Below, in pieces: positions 12,891 through 25,974 of a DNA stretch of 64,000 nucleotides. The first letter of the stretch is position 1; the number at the start of each line of letters is the position of its first letter. The DNA lies in NCBI RefSeq assembly GCF_021347895.1, contig NC_067129.1, positions 34,447,690 to 34,511,689 on the forward strand. The letters are read 5' to 3'. Made by a program: the position numbers and the translations under genes. The notes under the pieces are model-generated. The model was not told where the DNA came from and ran no database searches. It saw only the letters and a list, made by a program, of their open reading frames with translations. This DNA comes from Acanthochromis polyacanthus (lineage: Eukaryota > Chordata > Actinopteri > Pomacentridae).

Positions 12891-12892
12891 GT

Positions 12893-12898
12893 TTTATT
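12893..12898 (-). other. tmem120a: Candidate polyadenylation signal of tmem120a
   Basis: AATAAA on the minus strand, about 330 bases past the tmem120a stop codon. It is the first canonical signal downstream and gives a compact 3' UTR. Confidence 0.55.
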
Positions 12899-13224
12899 CA
12901 GCAGAGCACTTCCTGCAAGGCTAAATAGACAGCAGCTCCTGAGTAACAAACTATAGATCTTCCTGAATAAATACGAGGCCTTGAATCAGTAACGCAGAAA
13001 CAGCTCAGTAAAGACCTACAAGACACCTGCTTGATTGTTTTGACCATCAGAGTGATAAAGATCACACAGATATGAAATGAAAAGGACTCAACATCAACAG
13101 AACACGGACAAAAGAAGCACAACATGTAAACGGTCCACACGGACGACAATCTGGACAAAAAAAAGAGAACCTCAGCGCTCCATAAACAGGATGGGTCATT
13201 TTCTGGAGTTTTGTAGGTAAAGTC

Positions 13225-16200
13225 TCATATGTTCTTGGGTTTGTCCTGGTTGTTCATGTATTTCTGGTAAACGACCCCCAGCGTGGTGAAGAAGTTTCCC
13301 ATGAAGAGCACCATGTACGAGCAGCTGCACATGGCCACCTAGAGAACAGGAAGGGAAGTAAACATACAACCATCAGCCACATTAACACCACAGAATAACA
13401 TCTTGGTACAGTACAAAGTTCTGCTGGGAAACACTGGCTCCTAGAATTCATGGATGATATTTTGACATCCAACACAACACTACCCCCTCATCTCCACTCT
13501 CACCTCAACTGGTCGAGGCAAATGAATGCCTTCCCCCAGTCGGAGGTTTTTGGTTTTCTCCCCGTTGAAGGTTGTTTTTTGTTTCTTCCCACCATCAACT
13601 TTGGATTGTTGGGTTTTCTGTCCCTTGTTTAAAATTCGCAAGGTCTTTACCATCTTATGCAAAGTGCTATGAGATGACATGCGCTATATTGACAAAAGCA
13701 TTGGGTCATGCCTCCAAATAACTGAATCCAGGTGTTCCAATCACTTCAGACTGTTTCTAAAAACATTTGTGAAAGAATTCGTTGCTCTTGGGAGTTGTGC
13801 AATAGGTCCATTCGTAAAATGTCCTCCATACCAAATACACTGATCAGCCACAACATTATGACCACTGACAACCCAAGTGAAAAACATCCATGATCTTGTT
13901 ATAATGCAACGTTCTGCTGGGAAACCTTGAGTCCTGACATTAATGTGGACGTTTGACATGTACCACCTAAACACTGTAGGTCAAACTCCCCAAAACCCCC
14001 ATGGCAACAGCAGGCCTTGATGCCAGTTACCACCCTCTGCAGGACAATGTACCTCAACACACCACAAAAACTGCTCAGAAGTGGCTCGGGGCACACGACA
14101 GAGCTAAGATGTTCACCGCTGTTGAAAATTCTCCAGATCTAAATCTTACTGAGCATCTATGGGGTTGATGATGGGGTTGTTTTTCAGGTGTTGAGCCCTT
14201 AGTTCCAGTGAAAGAAACTCTTAATGCTTCAAACATTTGGACAATTTCATGCTCCCAACTTTGTGGGAGCAGTTTGGGGATGGTCCCTTCCTGTTCCAAC
14301 ATGACTGACTCCAGTTCACGAAGCAGGTCAATAAAGACATGGAGGTTGGTGTGGAGGAACCTGACAGGACCTAAACCCAATAGAACGCCTTTGGGATGAA
14401 TTAGAGGAGACTGAGAGCCAGACCTTTTATCCAACATCAGTGTCTTCTGGAAGAATGGTCAACAATTCCCGTAAACACTCTTAAACCTTGTGGAAAGACT
14501 TCCCAGAACAGCTGAGGTTGTTCTAGCTGCAAAGGGTGGAACAACTCCATATTAAACCCTACACATGAAGAATGGGATGTCATTAACCCTTTAAGCTTCA
14601 GTCAATTCCAGCCGTTTTCAGTACAAAAAAATCGCTAATATTCTATTTTTAAATAAAAAAAATTACGAAAAATACGGGGAATATTGGACGCGCATCGGGA
14701 GGTGCATTTCCTTGAAAACGACCGATTCGGGGATTTTATACCGACTTCAGGACATGTTTTGGATAAAATAGTTTACTGGCTTGTGTCATCTGATGTAAAA
14801 GGTTGGATTATGGCCGTTTTTTGTGGAATCTTTTTTTTGTGTGTAATAATAAACCCGGAAATGTGAGTCGCGCTGTGTGCTTTGAAGCCGTGTATAGAGA
14901 ACGGATGGATGAATATTTGTTTTTGTCGGACAAATGTGTTTTTCTCACCCGCTGTGGTAATGGCATCTGAAAGTGGTTTATACCGGCGGATTCATGAGAA
15001 TCTAAGCTTTCCATCGGTGTATAGTGTTTGTATAATCGCGTTTGCACCCATCGGACATTCTTGAAATTCCTATGCAAATTAGTAGGTGTACCGCCGGCGG
15101 TACACTGAAGCTTAAAGGGTTAAAGTTCATGTACGTGTAAAGGCAGACATCCCAAAGTTTTTGGTAGTATAGTGTATGTTGTGAATTGGCGCTACATAAA
15201 TAAAATTTAATTGAACTGAACACTCATCTAAGCATTGTTGCAGACTAAAATCACCAAATCCTGACCAGAAGGAGCTCGAGGAACACGACCAAGAGCTCAC
15301 TGTGTCAAGCACCCAGTGGAAAAACATTAAGGATGGTTTTAGATTTGTTCAACACATACAAACGTCGACATTTAGAAACAAATATTTTTGAGGGAGAGCT
15401 TTCACAAGTTATTGATGAGGAGACGTTGAAGCTCTCTGGTGGACCAACCTGCCACTCTTTACACTCTGGGAGCTGGAACATCTTGAAGAGTGTTATGCTG
15501 TTGTAGAGTTGCCAGAACTGTGAGAGAAGGAACAGTGAATTAAAAAAATCGAACTTTGCATTTTAAAACTGTGACTTCCAAACAGATGTTTAAAATTCTT
15601 GTTGAATCCAATCAGAAGTTTGTAATTTTTATGCTTTGGGATAGACAGTGATACATTAATTTATATTTGCTTTAAAAAATCTTTATTTAAGAGCTTTAGA
15701 TGTTAATATTCAAAGAAATACTCACATGACCAAAGAACAAAAAAGGAAGGAGGAAGGTCAGACCTCTCCACATCCAGGACTGGAAACCCTCTAAATGTCA
15801 GGAGAGGAGAGATTAATTTAATCTGTCGCTGTCATTAGATTCTATTCCTCCTGGACTGCAGTAATGCAATAAAGAGGAACACATGCATGACAGATAATGG
15901 AACACAGTTGATGTTAAGACAACAGGTGGCTCATATGTAAAGGAAATACCAAGATTTGAGAATTCAAACAGAGATAGTTAACCCTCCTGTTATGTTGCGG
16001 GTCATACTGATCCATTTTAAAGTTAAAAAAACAGTTCTGCTGCTGTGGCTAAAATTAAACTTGTTGGTGCTCTCTGGTGGAAAAACTACATGAATGTCAC
16101 CTCAAATAAATCATTCAGTAATGTAATTTCTTGTTAGTTATTGAGGAAAAAGTCAGAAATCAAATTCTACTGCATGTGTGGAGGTTAAGTTCATCTGTTT

Positions 16201-19200
16201 CTGGTTTAATTTCAGAGTCGTTCAGGTTTAAGTTTAAACTAACGAGCCGGAAACAGACAGCGGTTCGTTAAACTGGACTCACCCACTGTGAGGTCCATGT
16301 TGTGTCTTTCTCCGAGCGCTCTGAGTCTGTACAAACAGCCGCTTTGGTAGTAGTACTGCAGGAACTGGACGAAGCCTACTTGGCAAAGAGACAGAAACAA
16401 ACAAGTCATCAGTTATACAGCCGTCACTTTGATGACGGTTAGCAGCAGTTTATTCTGTAGCTGTGTCCACTTTAACCAGGATTTCATTATGTTAGGAAGT
16501 TACACTGAAAATATGTCAAAATCAGTATAAATAAATATACATTCAAAGAGTATCAGCTTTCTAAAAAACTTTGTGTTTTTTTTAGTCCAAGAATTGTACA
16601 AACTGTGTATCATTTAATATTAGAACAAAACTCTGAAGTGAAGTATTTTCATTTTGTATTTGTTGCAAAAATAGCAGTTCCTAACTTATTTTCTCTCCAT
16701 ACAGTATCCAGTACTTAATATACTTCTAGTTCTATTTCAGGCATATTTACAGAACACAAAGACAAATATGGTTTAAACTAATTTCTTCATGATGGGGGTC
16801 AGTACAAAACAAGAGGTCACAGCATAAAAGCTCAGTCAGTTATCCTACTGTCAAGCGTATCTGCTCTACTTGGACCGTTGTTCCTTATTTGCACTCTTTT
16901 GAATATTCTGCATTACATCTGCCACTTTATCTCATGGTCATGTTTACATTTCACTCAGTTCTGCTTTTCCTAGTTGTTGCTTAGTTCCAGTTTTGCTTCC
17001 TTTGTTCTTAGTTTACCTGATTTTTGCTTTTTAGTGTTTAATTTACTTAATTTTATCCTGTTTAAATCTTATTTTGTACAGTATATCTATAAATTTACAT
17101 TATATTTTGTATCTCAGAACCTTCTAAGTGTTTCTACAGAGTGACTTCTTGATTTTGATCCTTGGTATGTCATGTACATGTTGAACAATTGACAATAAAG
17201 CCAACTTTGATTAAGTGGATAAGAAAGAATTTTGGAGCATTTTGTGTAGTTTTTGCTTTATGCTGCTTTTTACAGTAAAATATTCGATATGTCTACCTTC
17301 TCGGGCCTCTTAAAGTCCTTCAAATTAAATAATACATGAAGAAAAACAATAACTGAATCACACAGTTGCACTCTGAGTTTTATAATTCAGACATTCAACC
17401 AATAAAATGCTGTTTTCAGTTGTAATTTGGGTCCATAATGTCATCTCCAAAGAAACTGAGGATCAAAACTGACATTAAAAAACAATATATATTCAACATT
17501 GCAAAACTAACTTTGCACAAAAAATTCAATGTAAAAATGCATCTTGACAGAGCATTTTCCTGTTTCAGTGACAGCAGTATTGCACACACTTTGGCCAAAC
17601 CGTCAAAAATGGCCTGTTTAAGGAGGTTATCCCTTATATTGCCATTTCATTGGTGACCCATTTTCTTCCTCGACTGCACCACAGAAAACCTACCCAGGAA
17701 TTAGCCTGATTCCTAAACCCTGTGAGCACTTACAAGCCTATCTGCATTCCATTAAGCAATCTGAAGTCTCTTACTTTGGTATAGACAGTATGTCAGGAAC
17801 TGGTTTCTAAACATCTGGTACAGAGCACCTTCAGGCCTGCGAACAAACAAAACATGAGGCATCTTGATGGAAATGTTTCAACACCAGTCAACATACTGTA
17901 TTTTACACGGCTGTGATGAAAGCGTAAACCTCTGAAGAAAAGCAGACAACATCACTCACCAGGTGAGCATGACTCCAGACAGGAAGGTCGACAAGTAGTG
18001 CTGAAAAACCCACCAACCTTTGATCCTGAAACAACATGGAGGACGAACGCTGAAGAAACAGGCGTATACGTGGTGCTACCGGACAGATCAGCAACAGGGA
18101 GGGTTTGGATGCTGTGCAAGGTGCCGATACAAACTAAAAGTTGTAGAACACTAGAAGGCTACTAAAATGTAAAAGAAACAGTGATGGTTTGTGCTGCGTT
18201 CGGTTCTGTTTGGGTTCAGTGCACAGATCTGAGGACAGAGCAACACAGGCAAATTTCTAGCTGGATTACATCACTGTGTCAGTAAAATTATTAGTTTAAA
18301 ATTATGGCTAACACCACAGTTAGGTAACTCTAACTAGACGAGACTAGATTAGAACCTGAAGCTCTGCTGCCTGACTGTTAAACCACTGACTGCAGGTAAA
18401 GAGGTTCAAACACACCTGGCATGTCTACATGGATGTTTTACATAAATTTGTTTGCCATGACGAGAGCTGCACAGATTAGTTTCCAATATCAAATTTTCCT
18501 CCTATGATCGTGTTACAAAGGCAAATGTCTGTCGTATAATTTACAATGCCATGAAAAAGCATTTGCCTCCTACAGACATCTATTTGTGCATATTTGTCAC
18601 TCTTAAATGTTTCAGATCATCAGACTAATGTTAATGTAAGACAAAGATAAACCAAGAAAACACAAAATGCAGTTTTTAGATGACGACTTTATTTGTTGAA
18701 GGAAAAATGAAAAAGTAATTGCCCCCTTACCTACCAATCTATTAAATGACCATATTCAAAGAGATTCAAGAACAGAAGAAGAACAAAGTCTTTGACATTC
18801 ATCAGTCTGGAGGGTTCCAAAGTCATTGCTGAGGCTTTGGAACTCCAGAGAACCACACTGAGAGACATTATCCACAAATGGAGGAACATGGAACAGTGGA
18901 GAACCTTCAGGAGTGGACCAATGACCAACATTCCTCCAAGAGCATCGACATCTAATCCAGGAGTCACAAAAGAATCCAGAGGAACATCTAAAGATCTGCA
19001 GACCTCACTGGCCTCAGTTAAGGTCCGTCTACATGATTCCACAATAAGGAAGACTCTGGGAGGAAATGGATCCATGGGAGAGTTGGAAGGATCAAACCAC
19101 TACTGACCAGAAGGAACATAAAGGTTCATCTGGTATTTACAAAAAATATCTGGATGAGCTCCAAGACTTTTGGGATAACATCCTGTGGACTGATGAGTCA

Positions 19201-19789
19201 AAGGAGGAATTTTTTGGAAGACATGGGTCTGTTCCATCTGGTGTAAAGCTAATACTGCATTCCACTAGAAGACCATGATACCAGCAGTGAAACATGGTGG
19301 TGGTAGTGTGATGGTTGGAGGACCTGGACGACTTGAATTCTGCTATCTGTCAGAAAATCCACCATCAGTTCATGACCTAAAGCTAATGGTTTATGCAGCA
19401 AGACAAAGACCCAAAGACACAAGCAAGTCCACCTCTGAGTGGCTCAAAAAGAGCTAAATGAAGGTTCTGAAGTGGCCGAGTCAAAGTTTGGGAAGCTGTG
19501 ACAAGACCTTAAAAGGACAGTTCATGATCAAAAACAATCTAATGTGACTGAATTAAAACTATTCTGCAGAGAAGAGTGGACCAGAATTCCTCCATGGTGT
19601 AAAAGACTGATCATAAGCTGGAACAAACATTTAACTGCAGATGTTTCCGCCAAACCAGTTATTAGATTTAGGGGGGCAATTACTTTTTCACAGAGGTAAC
19701 ATCGGTTTTCAATAAGTCTTCACTGAAAAAGTGCATTTTGTGCTTTGTGGGCTATCTAGAACATTTATATGGAAAAATAGGAGATTTCT

Positions 19790-19820
<31 letters not shown>

Positions 19821-22800
19821 GGGTAATATTTTTTCATGACTGTATGCAATCCAGACAGTCAATTTTTCCTTCGTATTAGTCAAAGTGTGCAGCACCAAAC
19901 TGTTGTTACGCAGCACAACCCATCAGGAAGTATGGGTTTCAGAGTGCAGCGGTGGCTTTCTGTCTGATTTCAACATGTTGTTTTAGGAAATAAGATTTAG
20001 TTCAGGGTTCACAGAGTCCTCACAGATTACAAATCCCTGAGGAAGCAGCCACATGACCAGTATATGTTTTAAAGACAGTGAAGCAGTTGCAGACCTTGAG
20101 CCGTTGTTGATGAGGATACTCTCCCGGATGGTGAGTGTGCAGTAGTACCACACCAACAGGAAGTTGAACAGGGCATCGAGGGCTCTGAAGCAACAACAAA
20201 AAGCCTGAATGACGTCTTTCTCTGTCACAATAAACAGTTGATTTTCAGTTCATTCCACCTTAAATCTACAGACAAGCTTGAGGAAATCTCACCTGTAGCT
20301 GAACAGAAAGCGACAAGTGAAGGAGAAGATGAAGAGGATGACGGTGAGGATCAGCTTGAACTTCTCATATTCGTCTTTGTAGGCAAATCTGGTCAGTGAA
20401 GCGAATGAAAAAGAGATTATTAGCTTGACACGGCTGCACTTTTAAAAGACATTGTTAGGTTGCATTAGTGTGACTCACTTGGACAGTTTGTTGAGGAGTG
20501 TTACGTTGACGTTTCCTAAAACAAGAGTGAGGTATAACCTGAGCAGGAAGAGGCATCAGTCAGTCACAGTCAGAATATTTCTGTCACTATAAAATGCAAA
20601 CAGCTTCATCCTACCCGTTCTTCTTTGGCAGAAAAGCTTCCATCTCAGAGAAAGCATCTACCCTCTCTTTGATGGAGTCCTCCATTCCAGTGATGGCGTC
20701 CACGTCTTCTGGACTTAATTTTGTTGTTGGGTGATTTTCTTTGCATCTAATCGTGGAAAATAACATTGAGTAATGTCTTTAACACAGCAGACACTTTGTA
20801 TGCATAATTACCAACATATTTAAAGATCACTAGGTCTTTTTTTGTATTATATCTAATTAAGTTTCAATATACGACCGATCAGGCATAACATTCTGACCAC
20901 CGACAGGTGAGTGAATAACACTGATTATCTCTTCATCATGGTTCCTGTTAGTGGGTTGGATATATTAGGCAGCAACTGAACATTTTGTCCTCAAACTTGA
21001 TGACAGAAGCAGTAAAAATGGGAACGCATAAGGATTTAAAAGTTTGCCAAGACGACTGGGTCAGAGCGTCACCAGAACTGCAGCTGTTGTGGAGTGTTCC
21101 TGGTCTGCAGTGGTCAGGATCTATGAAAAGTGGTCCAAGGAAGGAACAGTTGTGAACCGGTGACAGGGTGATGGACGGCCAAGGCTCACCGATGAACGTA
21201 GGTAGGAAAGCTGGTCCATGTGGTCTGATCTAACAGACTACTGAAGAAGTTAAAGCTGGTTCTGATAGAAAGGTGTCAGATTACACAGTGCATCAGTTTG
21301 TTGCTTATGGGACCAATCAGGGTGCCCATCCCGAACCCTGTACACTGCTGAAAGACCAACAATAGATCTCAGAACTAGACCACAGAGCAATGAAAGAAGG
21401 CAGTCTGGTCTCAAAAGTCTTGCTGGTATTCCTCCTAGTTTGCATCATTCTTCTCCCAGCTGTGCACATCGTTGCAAGCAAACAAAACTACTAAAATATG
21501 CCTAAAATGCTCCAAATCTTATCTAAAAAAATAACCAAAATTAGTCTAAAATGACTAAAACTTATCTAAAAGTCCTAAAATGTGTCCAAAATTGGGTGAT
21601 GACTACAATTTGTCCAAAATGCATAAAAATTGTCCAGAATGACCCAAAATTAGTTCAAAACATGCAAATACAAAAAACAATGTGCAAAAACAGCATCTCC
21701 TTGTGTGCACTGTTCTGCTTCTAGCTGCACACATCATTGCAGATACACAAAACTAGACTCAAAATGTGTCCACAGTGACATTAATCCTGTCAACAATTAC
21801 CCAAAAATAATCCAAAATGACTGGAACGTTTCTAAAATTTGCCTAAATTGTGTCTGAAATTAGGTGAAATCTGTCCAAAATTACTCAAGTTTGTCCAAAG
21901 TTGATCCAAAAATGACAGAAAAAAAAGTCTAAAATCACTCAAATTGTGTCTTTCAGGACTACAGTGTTCTCAAAGTGACCCAAAATTGCCCTAAAATGAC
22001 ATAAATCTTGTCAAACATATTTTTCTAGATGTCCCAGATGACTAAAATTCATCTAGAATTCCTAAAATAGGTCAGAAATTAGGAAAAATACATCCAAAAT
22101 GACCGGATTGCTGGGTGCGTTGTTTACCTGGGAATACATGGCACCAGGATGCATTGTGGGAAGAACAGCAGGCAGAAGCAGTGTGATGCTTTGGGCAGCG
22201 TTCTGCTGGGAAACCTTGGGTTCTTCCATCCATGAGGATGTTACTTTGACACGTACCTCTTGCCTAAACATTGCTGCAGACCATGCAGACCCTTTCATGG
22301 AGACAGTATTCCCTGATGGCCTCTTTCAGCCACAAAGCAACAATGGTTCAGGAATGGTTTGAGGTGTTGACATGGCCTCCAAGTTCCCCAGAACTCGATC
22401 CAATCCAGCATAGAATTTCCCTCTGGGGATTAATAAAGTCAGTCTATGTCTATCTGTGGGAAGTGCTGGACATACTAGTCCAATCCACTGATGAAGTTAG
22501 GCCTGATCAGTGTATGGGCTCCTGAATCCTGAATGAGCTGAAGAAACTTATAAGCTTTTACAAGACCACTGAAAACAGCATTTTACCATCAGCTGAGAAC
22601 ATCCTGCACCTCCCCAGTGAACCTCCGATCAATACTTACTCTTCTAGCGACACAGTGAGCTCTTTCAGCTTCTTCCTCTGACGTGCGATTGCACCCGAGC
22701 AGCTGTCCTGCAGTTTGGTCACTTCCTCGAGTTTCTGTTTGTATAAACGATGGGTGTCCTGGTGGTGAAAATAAGATCTTATATATTATAAGTAATATCT

Positions 22801-24412
22801 TATTGACATTCCAAACGATAACAACCTTCTGCTCTCCGTAGATTAAATTCTGTCACTGTATGTTGTTTATGTGCCCACATACTGCAAGGGAGCTGTATTT
22901 AGAATGAGGATTGTTCTTTACCATCGATAACGTGAGCTATAACGGTACTTGCTTAGAGTCACTTGGGTTCCACTGAATGTTACTAAGTCCATTTATGTGC
23001 TTTTGTATAATTTTAAGACACTTGTAGTTGAGCATTTTTGCAGATACTGACCTGGTTAAGTGGATCAGATATTAGCTACAACATGACCCATATTAAACAG
23101 AATATCTTGGTCAATATAATCATTAGTTCCAATTAATTTATTCCTGTGGACCGTAGGCTCATTTTTTTCCTTGGTCACGTTGTCTTGCAGACAGAAATAA
23201 GTGTAGAAACTGCTCAAATAACTCTAAACATCTGTCAAATACAACATTTTAAAGTTTAAATTGGGCACCTTTACACTGTAAAATATTCCACTAAAAAATT
23301 GAAAACATGGAAGCAATCGTGCCAGAAAATATACATTAACTGTAAAAATTGCAAAAAATAACTGCAAATATCTCGAAAATAAATATCTGGTACTAATTTA
23401 ACCCCTAAAAACTCACTAATGTGTTTCACACTGTAAAAGCTAATCTTGTTCATATATTTTTATGGACCATTTTGAGTCTGGAATAAAGATTATGATATAT
23501 GGCAGCAGAAAGGCCAGAAATAACTGTAAAAAATGCTAAAATAACTCCAAATATCTATCAAATATAACATTCTGTGCACGTTTACACCGTAAAATGATCT
23601 CTGCTTCATTTAAAGCTCCAGTGAAACAGTCTGAGGTTATACAGTTATCGTAAAAAGAAGTAGATTTGCAGTATTTTGAGCTGAAACGTTAAATTACTGG
23701 GATATTTTTATTAATTTGCTGAGGAATGGCACAACACAGAACATTTAATACACAGTATTATATAAATGCAGCTAAAATCCTGCATTGAAATCCTTCTTAA
23801 AAGTAACCTGTAGCTACATATATATGTGTAGAAGAATGTTTTTCTGACATGTAGAGTAGCAAATCAAAGTAGCTCTAAATTTTACTTAAATTCCCTTTTT
23901 TTGGGAAACCTTCAAGTTTATCTGGCAATAAAATGTTGTTAAAAAGGTAGTTTATGTAAAATGTAGTATTTCTACTTTAAACTTAAGCTAGTTTATGGTC
24001 TGAACATTTATTTTGCTGCTGTCAGATTCAACACTGAGCTCAGATTTTTTGCCTTTAAGTTTCCAAACAACAACCAACACCCACAGACCCGCGGTGCTCC
24101 CCCAAAACAGCGCCGTATCGGGACAAATGTCACATCGGTTCCGGCGAGGTGACAGCAGCTTAAGTCTGCTTAAATCCGGCTAAACTTTACCCTGAGTTTT
24201 ACTTTTTCTCTCAACTCTGACGAAACTATTATCTGAAGCTGCTGCTGTTGGAGCTGCTGAGGCCGGACGGTCCCGGTCCAACCGCCCCGACCGTCCCGGA
24301 CCCGTTCCCGACCCGTCCAGCGGCCCAGACCGACCTGGATGTACTGGTAGTCCCGCTCCAGGTCCTCCCATTCCCGCAGACACTCGGAGAAGCCAGTCGG
24401 ACTGAACAACAT
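13225..24412 (-). CDS. tmem120a: Transmembrane protein 120A (TACAN/NET29), 12 coding exons
   Basis: Six-pass membrane protein of the nuclear envelope/ER. Family knowledge: CoA-binding, ELOVL-like fold, linked to adipocyte biology; an ion-channel role is disputed. Coding exons on the minus strand: 24412-24335, 22758-22640, 20746-20615, 20538-20479, 20388-20293, 20184-20095, 18025-17960, 17836-17775, 16375-16283, 15790-15726, 15517-15449, 13338-13225 (TGA stop). All phases join and the product is 347 aa (human about 343). Residues 1-110 look coiled-coil ([17 protein letters not shown], then [13 protein letters not shown]). Diagnostic blocks follow: [81 protein letters not shown] and [15 protein letters not shown]. 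Six hydrophobic segments lie near 141-160, 165-186, 197-212, 227-245, 274-297 and 313-334. The N-terminus and ILINNGSR favour paralogue A over B. Human has HHY where this protein has QHY. All introns are GT-AG. Confidence 0.96.
13470..13690 (+). mobile_element. LINE 3' UTR fragment (intron 11 of tmem120a)
   Basis: CAACTGGTCGAGGCAAATGA, GATTGTTGGGTTTTCTG and an AAAGTGCTATGAGATGAC tail match the 3' UTR of a common fish LINE. Its tail appears to resume at 15177-15222 (GGCGCTACATAAATAAAATT), on the other side of a Tc1 fossil. Confidence 0.6.
13685..15176. mobile_element. Tc1-like fossil interrupted by two further elements
   Basis: Left end TATTGACAAAAGCATTGGG and right end CCCAAAGTTTTTGGTAGTAT are inverted repeats beside TA. 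The interior has decayed transposase-region blocks (14160-14580). A family-B fossil fragment (about 13846-14175) and a TTAA MITE (14587-15119) are nested in it. Lies in tmem120a intron 11. Confidence 0.75.
14587..15119. mobile_element. piggyBac-like MITE with TTAA target duplication
   Basis: TTAA at 14583-14586 and 15120-15123 flank inverted termini CCCTTTAAGCTTCAGT and ACTGAAGCTTAAAGGG. Length 533 bp, no transposase. A perfect 20-bp palindrome lies at 15086-15105 beside the right terminus. A degraded inverted relative is at 1655-2106. Confidence 0.9.
16850..17215 (+). mobile_element. LINE 3' end (intron 8 of tmem120a)
   Basis: Ends TTGACAATAAAGCCAACTTTG after an AT-rich 3' UTR with GTACATGTTGAACAATT, the shape of a fish LINE 3' end. 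Upstream part is lost. Confidence 0.5.
18544..19842 (+). pseudogene. Decayed Tc1-like transposon in tmem120a intron 6
   Basis: Termini beginning CAATGCCATGAAAAA and ending TTTTTTCATGACTG are flanked by TA. The plus strand keeps fragments of a DDE transposase: [25 protein letters not shown] and EWLKKS, broken by frameshifts and stops. A (GT)n(G)n run at about 19790-19823 sits near the right end. Confidence 0.85.
20871..22540 (+). pseudogene. Tc1 fossil family B with internal tandem array (tmem120a intron 2)
   Basis: Begins CGATCAGGCATAACATTCTG, then N-terminal transposase remnants to about 21470. A TCCAAAATGAC/AAAACT tandem array fills about 21480-22100. The C-terminal remnant follows from 22103: [32 protein letters not shown] short LINE tail (about 22406-22448, CCCTCTGGGGATTAATAAAG) interrupts the last part. 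Confidence 0.8.
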
Positions 24413-25121
24413 GTTCTACTGAGACATCAGGAAACCTCCCAGAGTTGGTTAATAGGCAACAGTTGTACGGACGTTAACGTCAAAACGGCACCGACGAACC
24501 GGCGAGACTCACCGACGGCTCCTTCAAAATAAAAGCCTGAAGTTAATAAATAGTCTGAAGCTCTGGAGCAAAATATCATCAACAACAACAATAATCTCTA
24601 CATATTTGGAAGTTTACATTCTAAAGTGTAAAAACAAATTTTGTAAAACAAACAAACAAACAAACAAACAAACAAGCATGAAAAACCAGCTGTCAAATAT
24701 ATGGCAGCAGAAAGGCCAAAAAGAACTGTAAAAATTGTGAAAATATCTGTAAATATCTGTAATAAATAAATATTTGGTACTGATTTATCTCCTAAAAACT
24801 CTCCACTGTCCATCAAAATCACATATTTAAAAATTTACACACACACATATAGACAGAAATGACTGGAAGAATTACTCCAATAACTCCAAATATCTACAAA
24901 GTACAAGATTTTTACTTTAAAAGTGAAAATATGGTATCTAGCATGCCAGAAAAAAAGCACAACCATAAAATTTGCAAAAATAACAGCAAATATCTGAATA
25001 AATAAATAAAGTGGAAAAAAACTTCGTGCAACAATGCAAACAATAAAGGAAATATGTCATCGAGAGTGAAAGAAAAAGACAAATTATCAGTAAAAACTGT
25101 GAAAATGCTTGAAAACAACTA

Positions 25122-25152
<31 letters not shown>

Positions 25153-25210
25153 TGTGGCATTAATTTGCCCTCTAAAAACTCACCTATTTAGAAGTCCAGA
25201 TTGTGCAGAT
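23190..25210. repeat. AT-rich repeat family flanking tmem120a exon 1
   Basis: At least five diverged copies of a unit containing GCAAAAATAACTGCAAATATCT and CTCCTAAAAACTC (near 23190-23460, 23490-23590, 24590-24830, 24840-25010, 25015-25210). They lie on both sides of the GC-rich exon 1 island. It includes (AAAC)n at about 24650 and (AAT)n at about 25121. Confidence 0.7.
24419..24560 (-). promoter_or_regulatory. tmem120a: Probable tmem120a non-coding first exon and short 5' UTR intron
   Basis: On the minus strand a strong donor (GTGAGT) lies at 24512-24507, and a TCTCAG acceptor ends at 24419, just six bases before the initiator ATG at 24412. This would remove a 94-bp intron and leave a 5' UTR exon ending at 24513. 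The surrounding 24.1-24.5 kb is GC-rich compared with its AT-rich flanks, as expected of a promoter island. This is inference; the transcription start is not visible and retention of the sequence as plain 5' UTR is equally compatible. Confidence 0.45.
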
Positions 25211-25974
25211 TCACATTGTAAAAATTGGTTCGATAGGTTTTTTTTGTATTTTTTTTTTTTTTTTTTACAGAGGAAACCCTGGAACCCTGAATCCCTGTTT
25301 TAGAGACTTTCATGTGTGTCTTTTGTTGTTATATTTGTACATTTTATGGTAAATGTTGAGTAGGAAGCAGATCCTTGCCACCGCTCCAGATTCTTGCAAA
25401 GGAAAGCCCAACTTCAAACATAATAATAAATGATGCAATTAAATTTGTCCAGTCCATCCTTTTAAGAGAAATTAATCTATTTGATATATTACTATAACTT
25501 TAATTCTGTGTTGTTACTTATTTTCTCAAATATGTAAAAATGTATATGTATGTAACAAATATGTAGGTAATCAAATCTGTATTTTTTCAAGATTGTTGAA
25601 GAAAAACACGCTGTTCATAGACAATGTGAGGGATTCCAACATTTTGTCGTCAAATTAAATTAAAGCCAGGTTGTAGCTGACTGCACAGTGCATTACTTAA
25701 GACTTAATATCTTTGAGAAGAAGTTATTCTTACGGATGCAAAATAAAATTCAGTGTGAGCTCAATATAAAATGTTTTGTTTTGTTTTTTTACATTTTTAG
25801 TGTATATCTTTTTCTCTTCCATAATAGTATATGTAACAGTGCTGCTTTGTTTATCATGTATGCAGCTGTGATTAGGCTGAGTTTATTTTCAATAGGAAAT
25901 CAGCTATCTTTTTAAAAGTCCAATCTAATAGAATTCCAATAATTCCAATTTATGTGCTTTTATTTTTATTTCCG

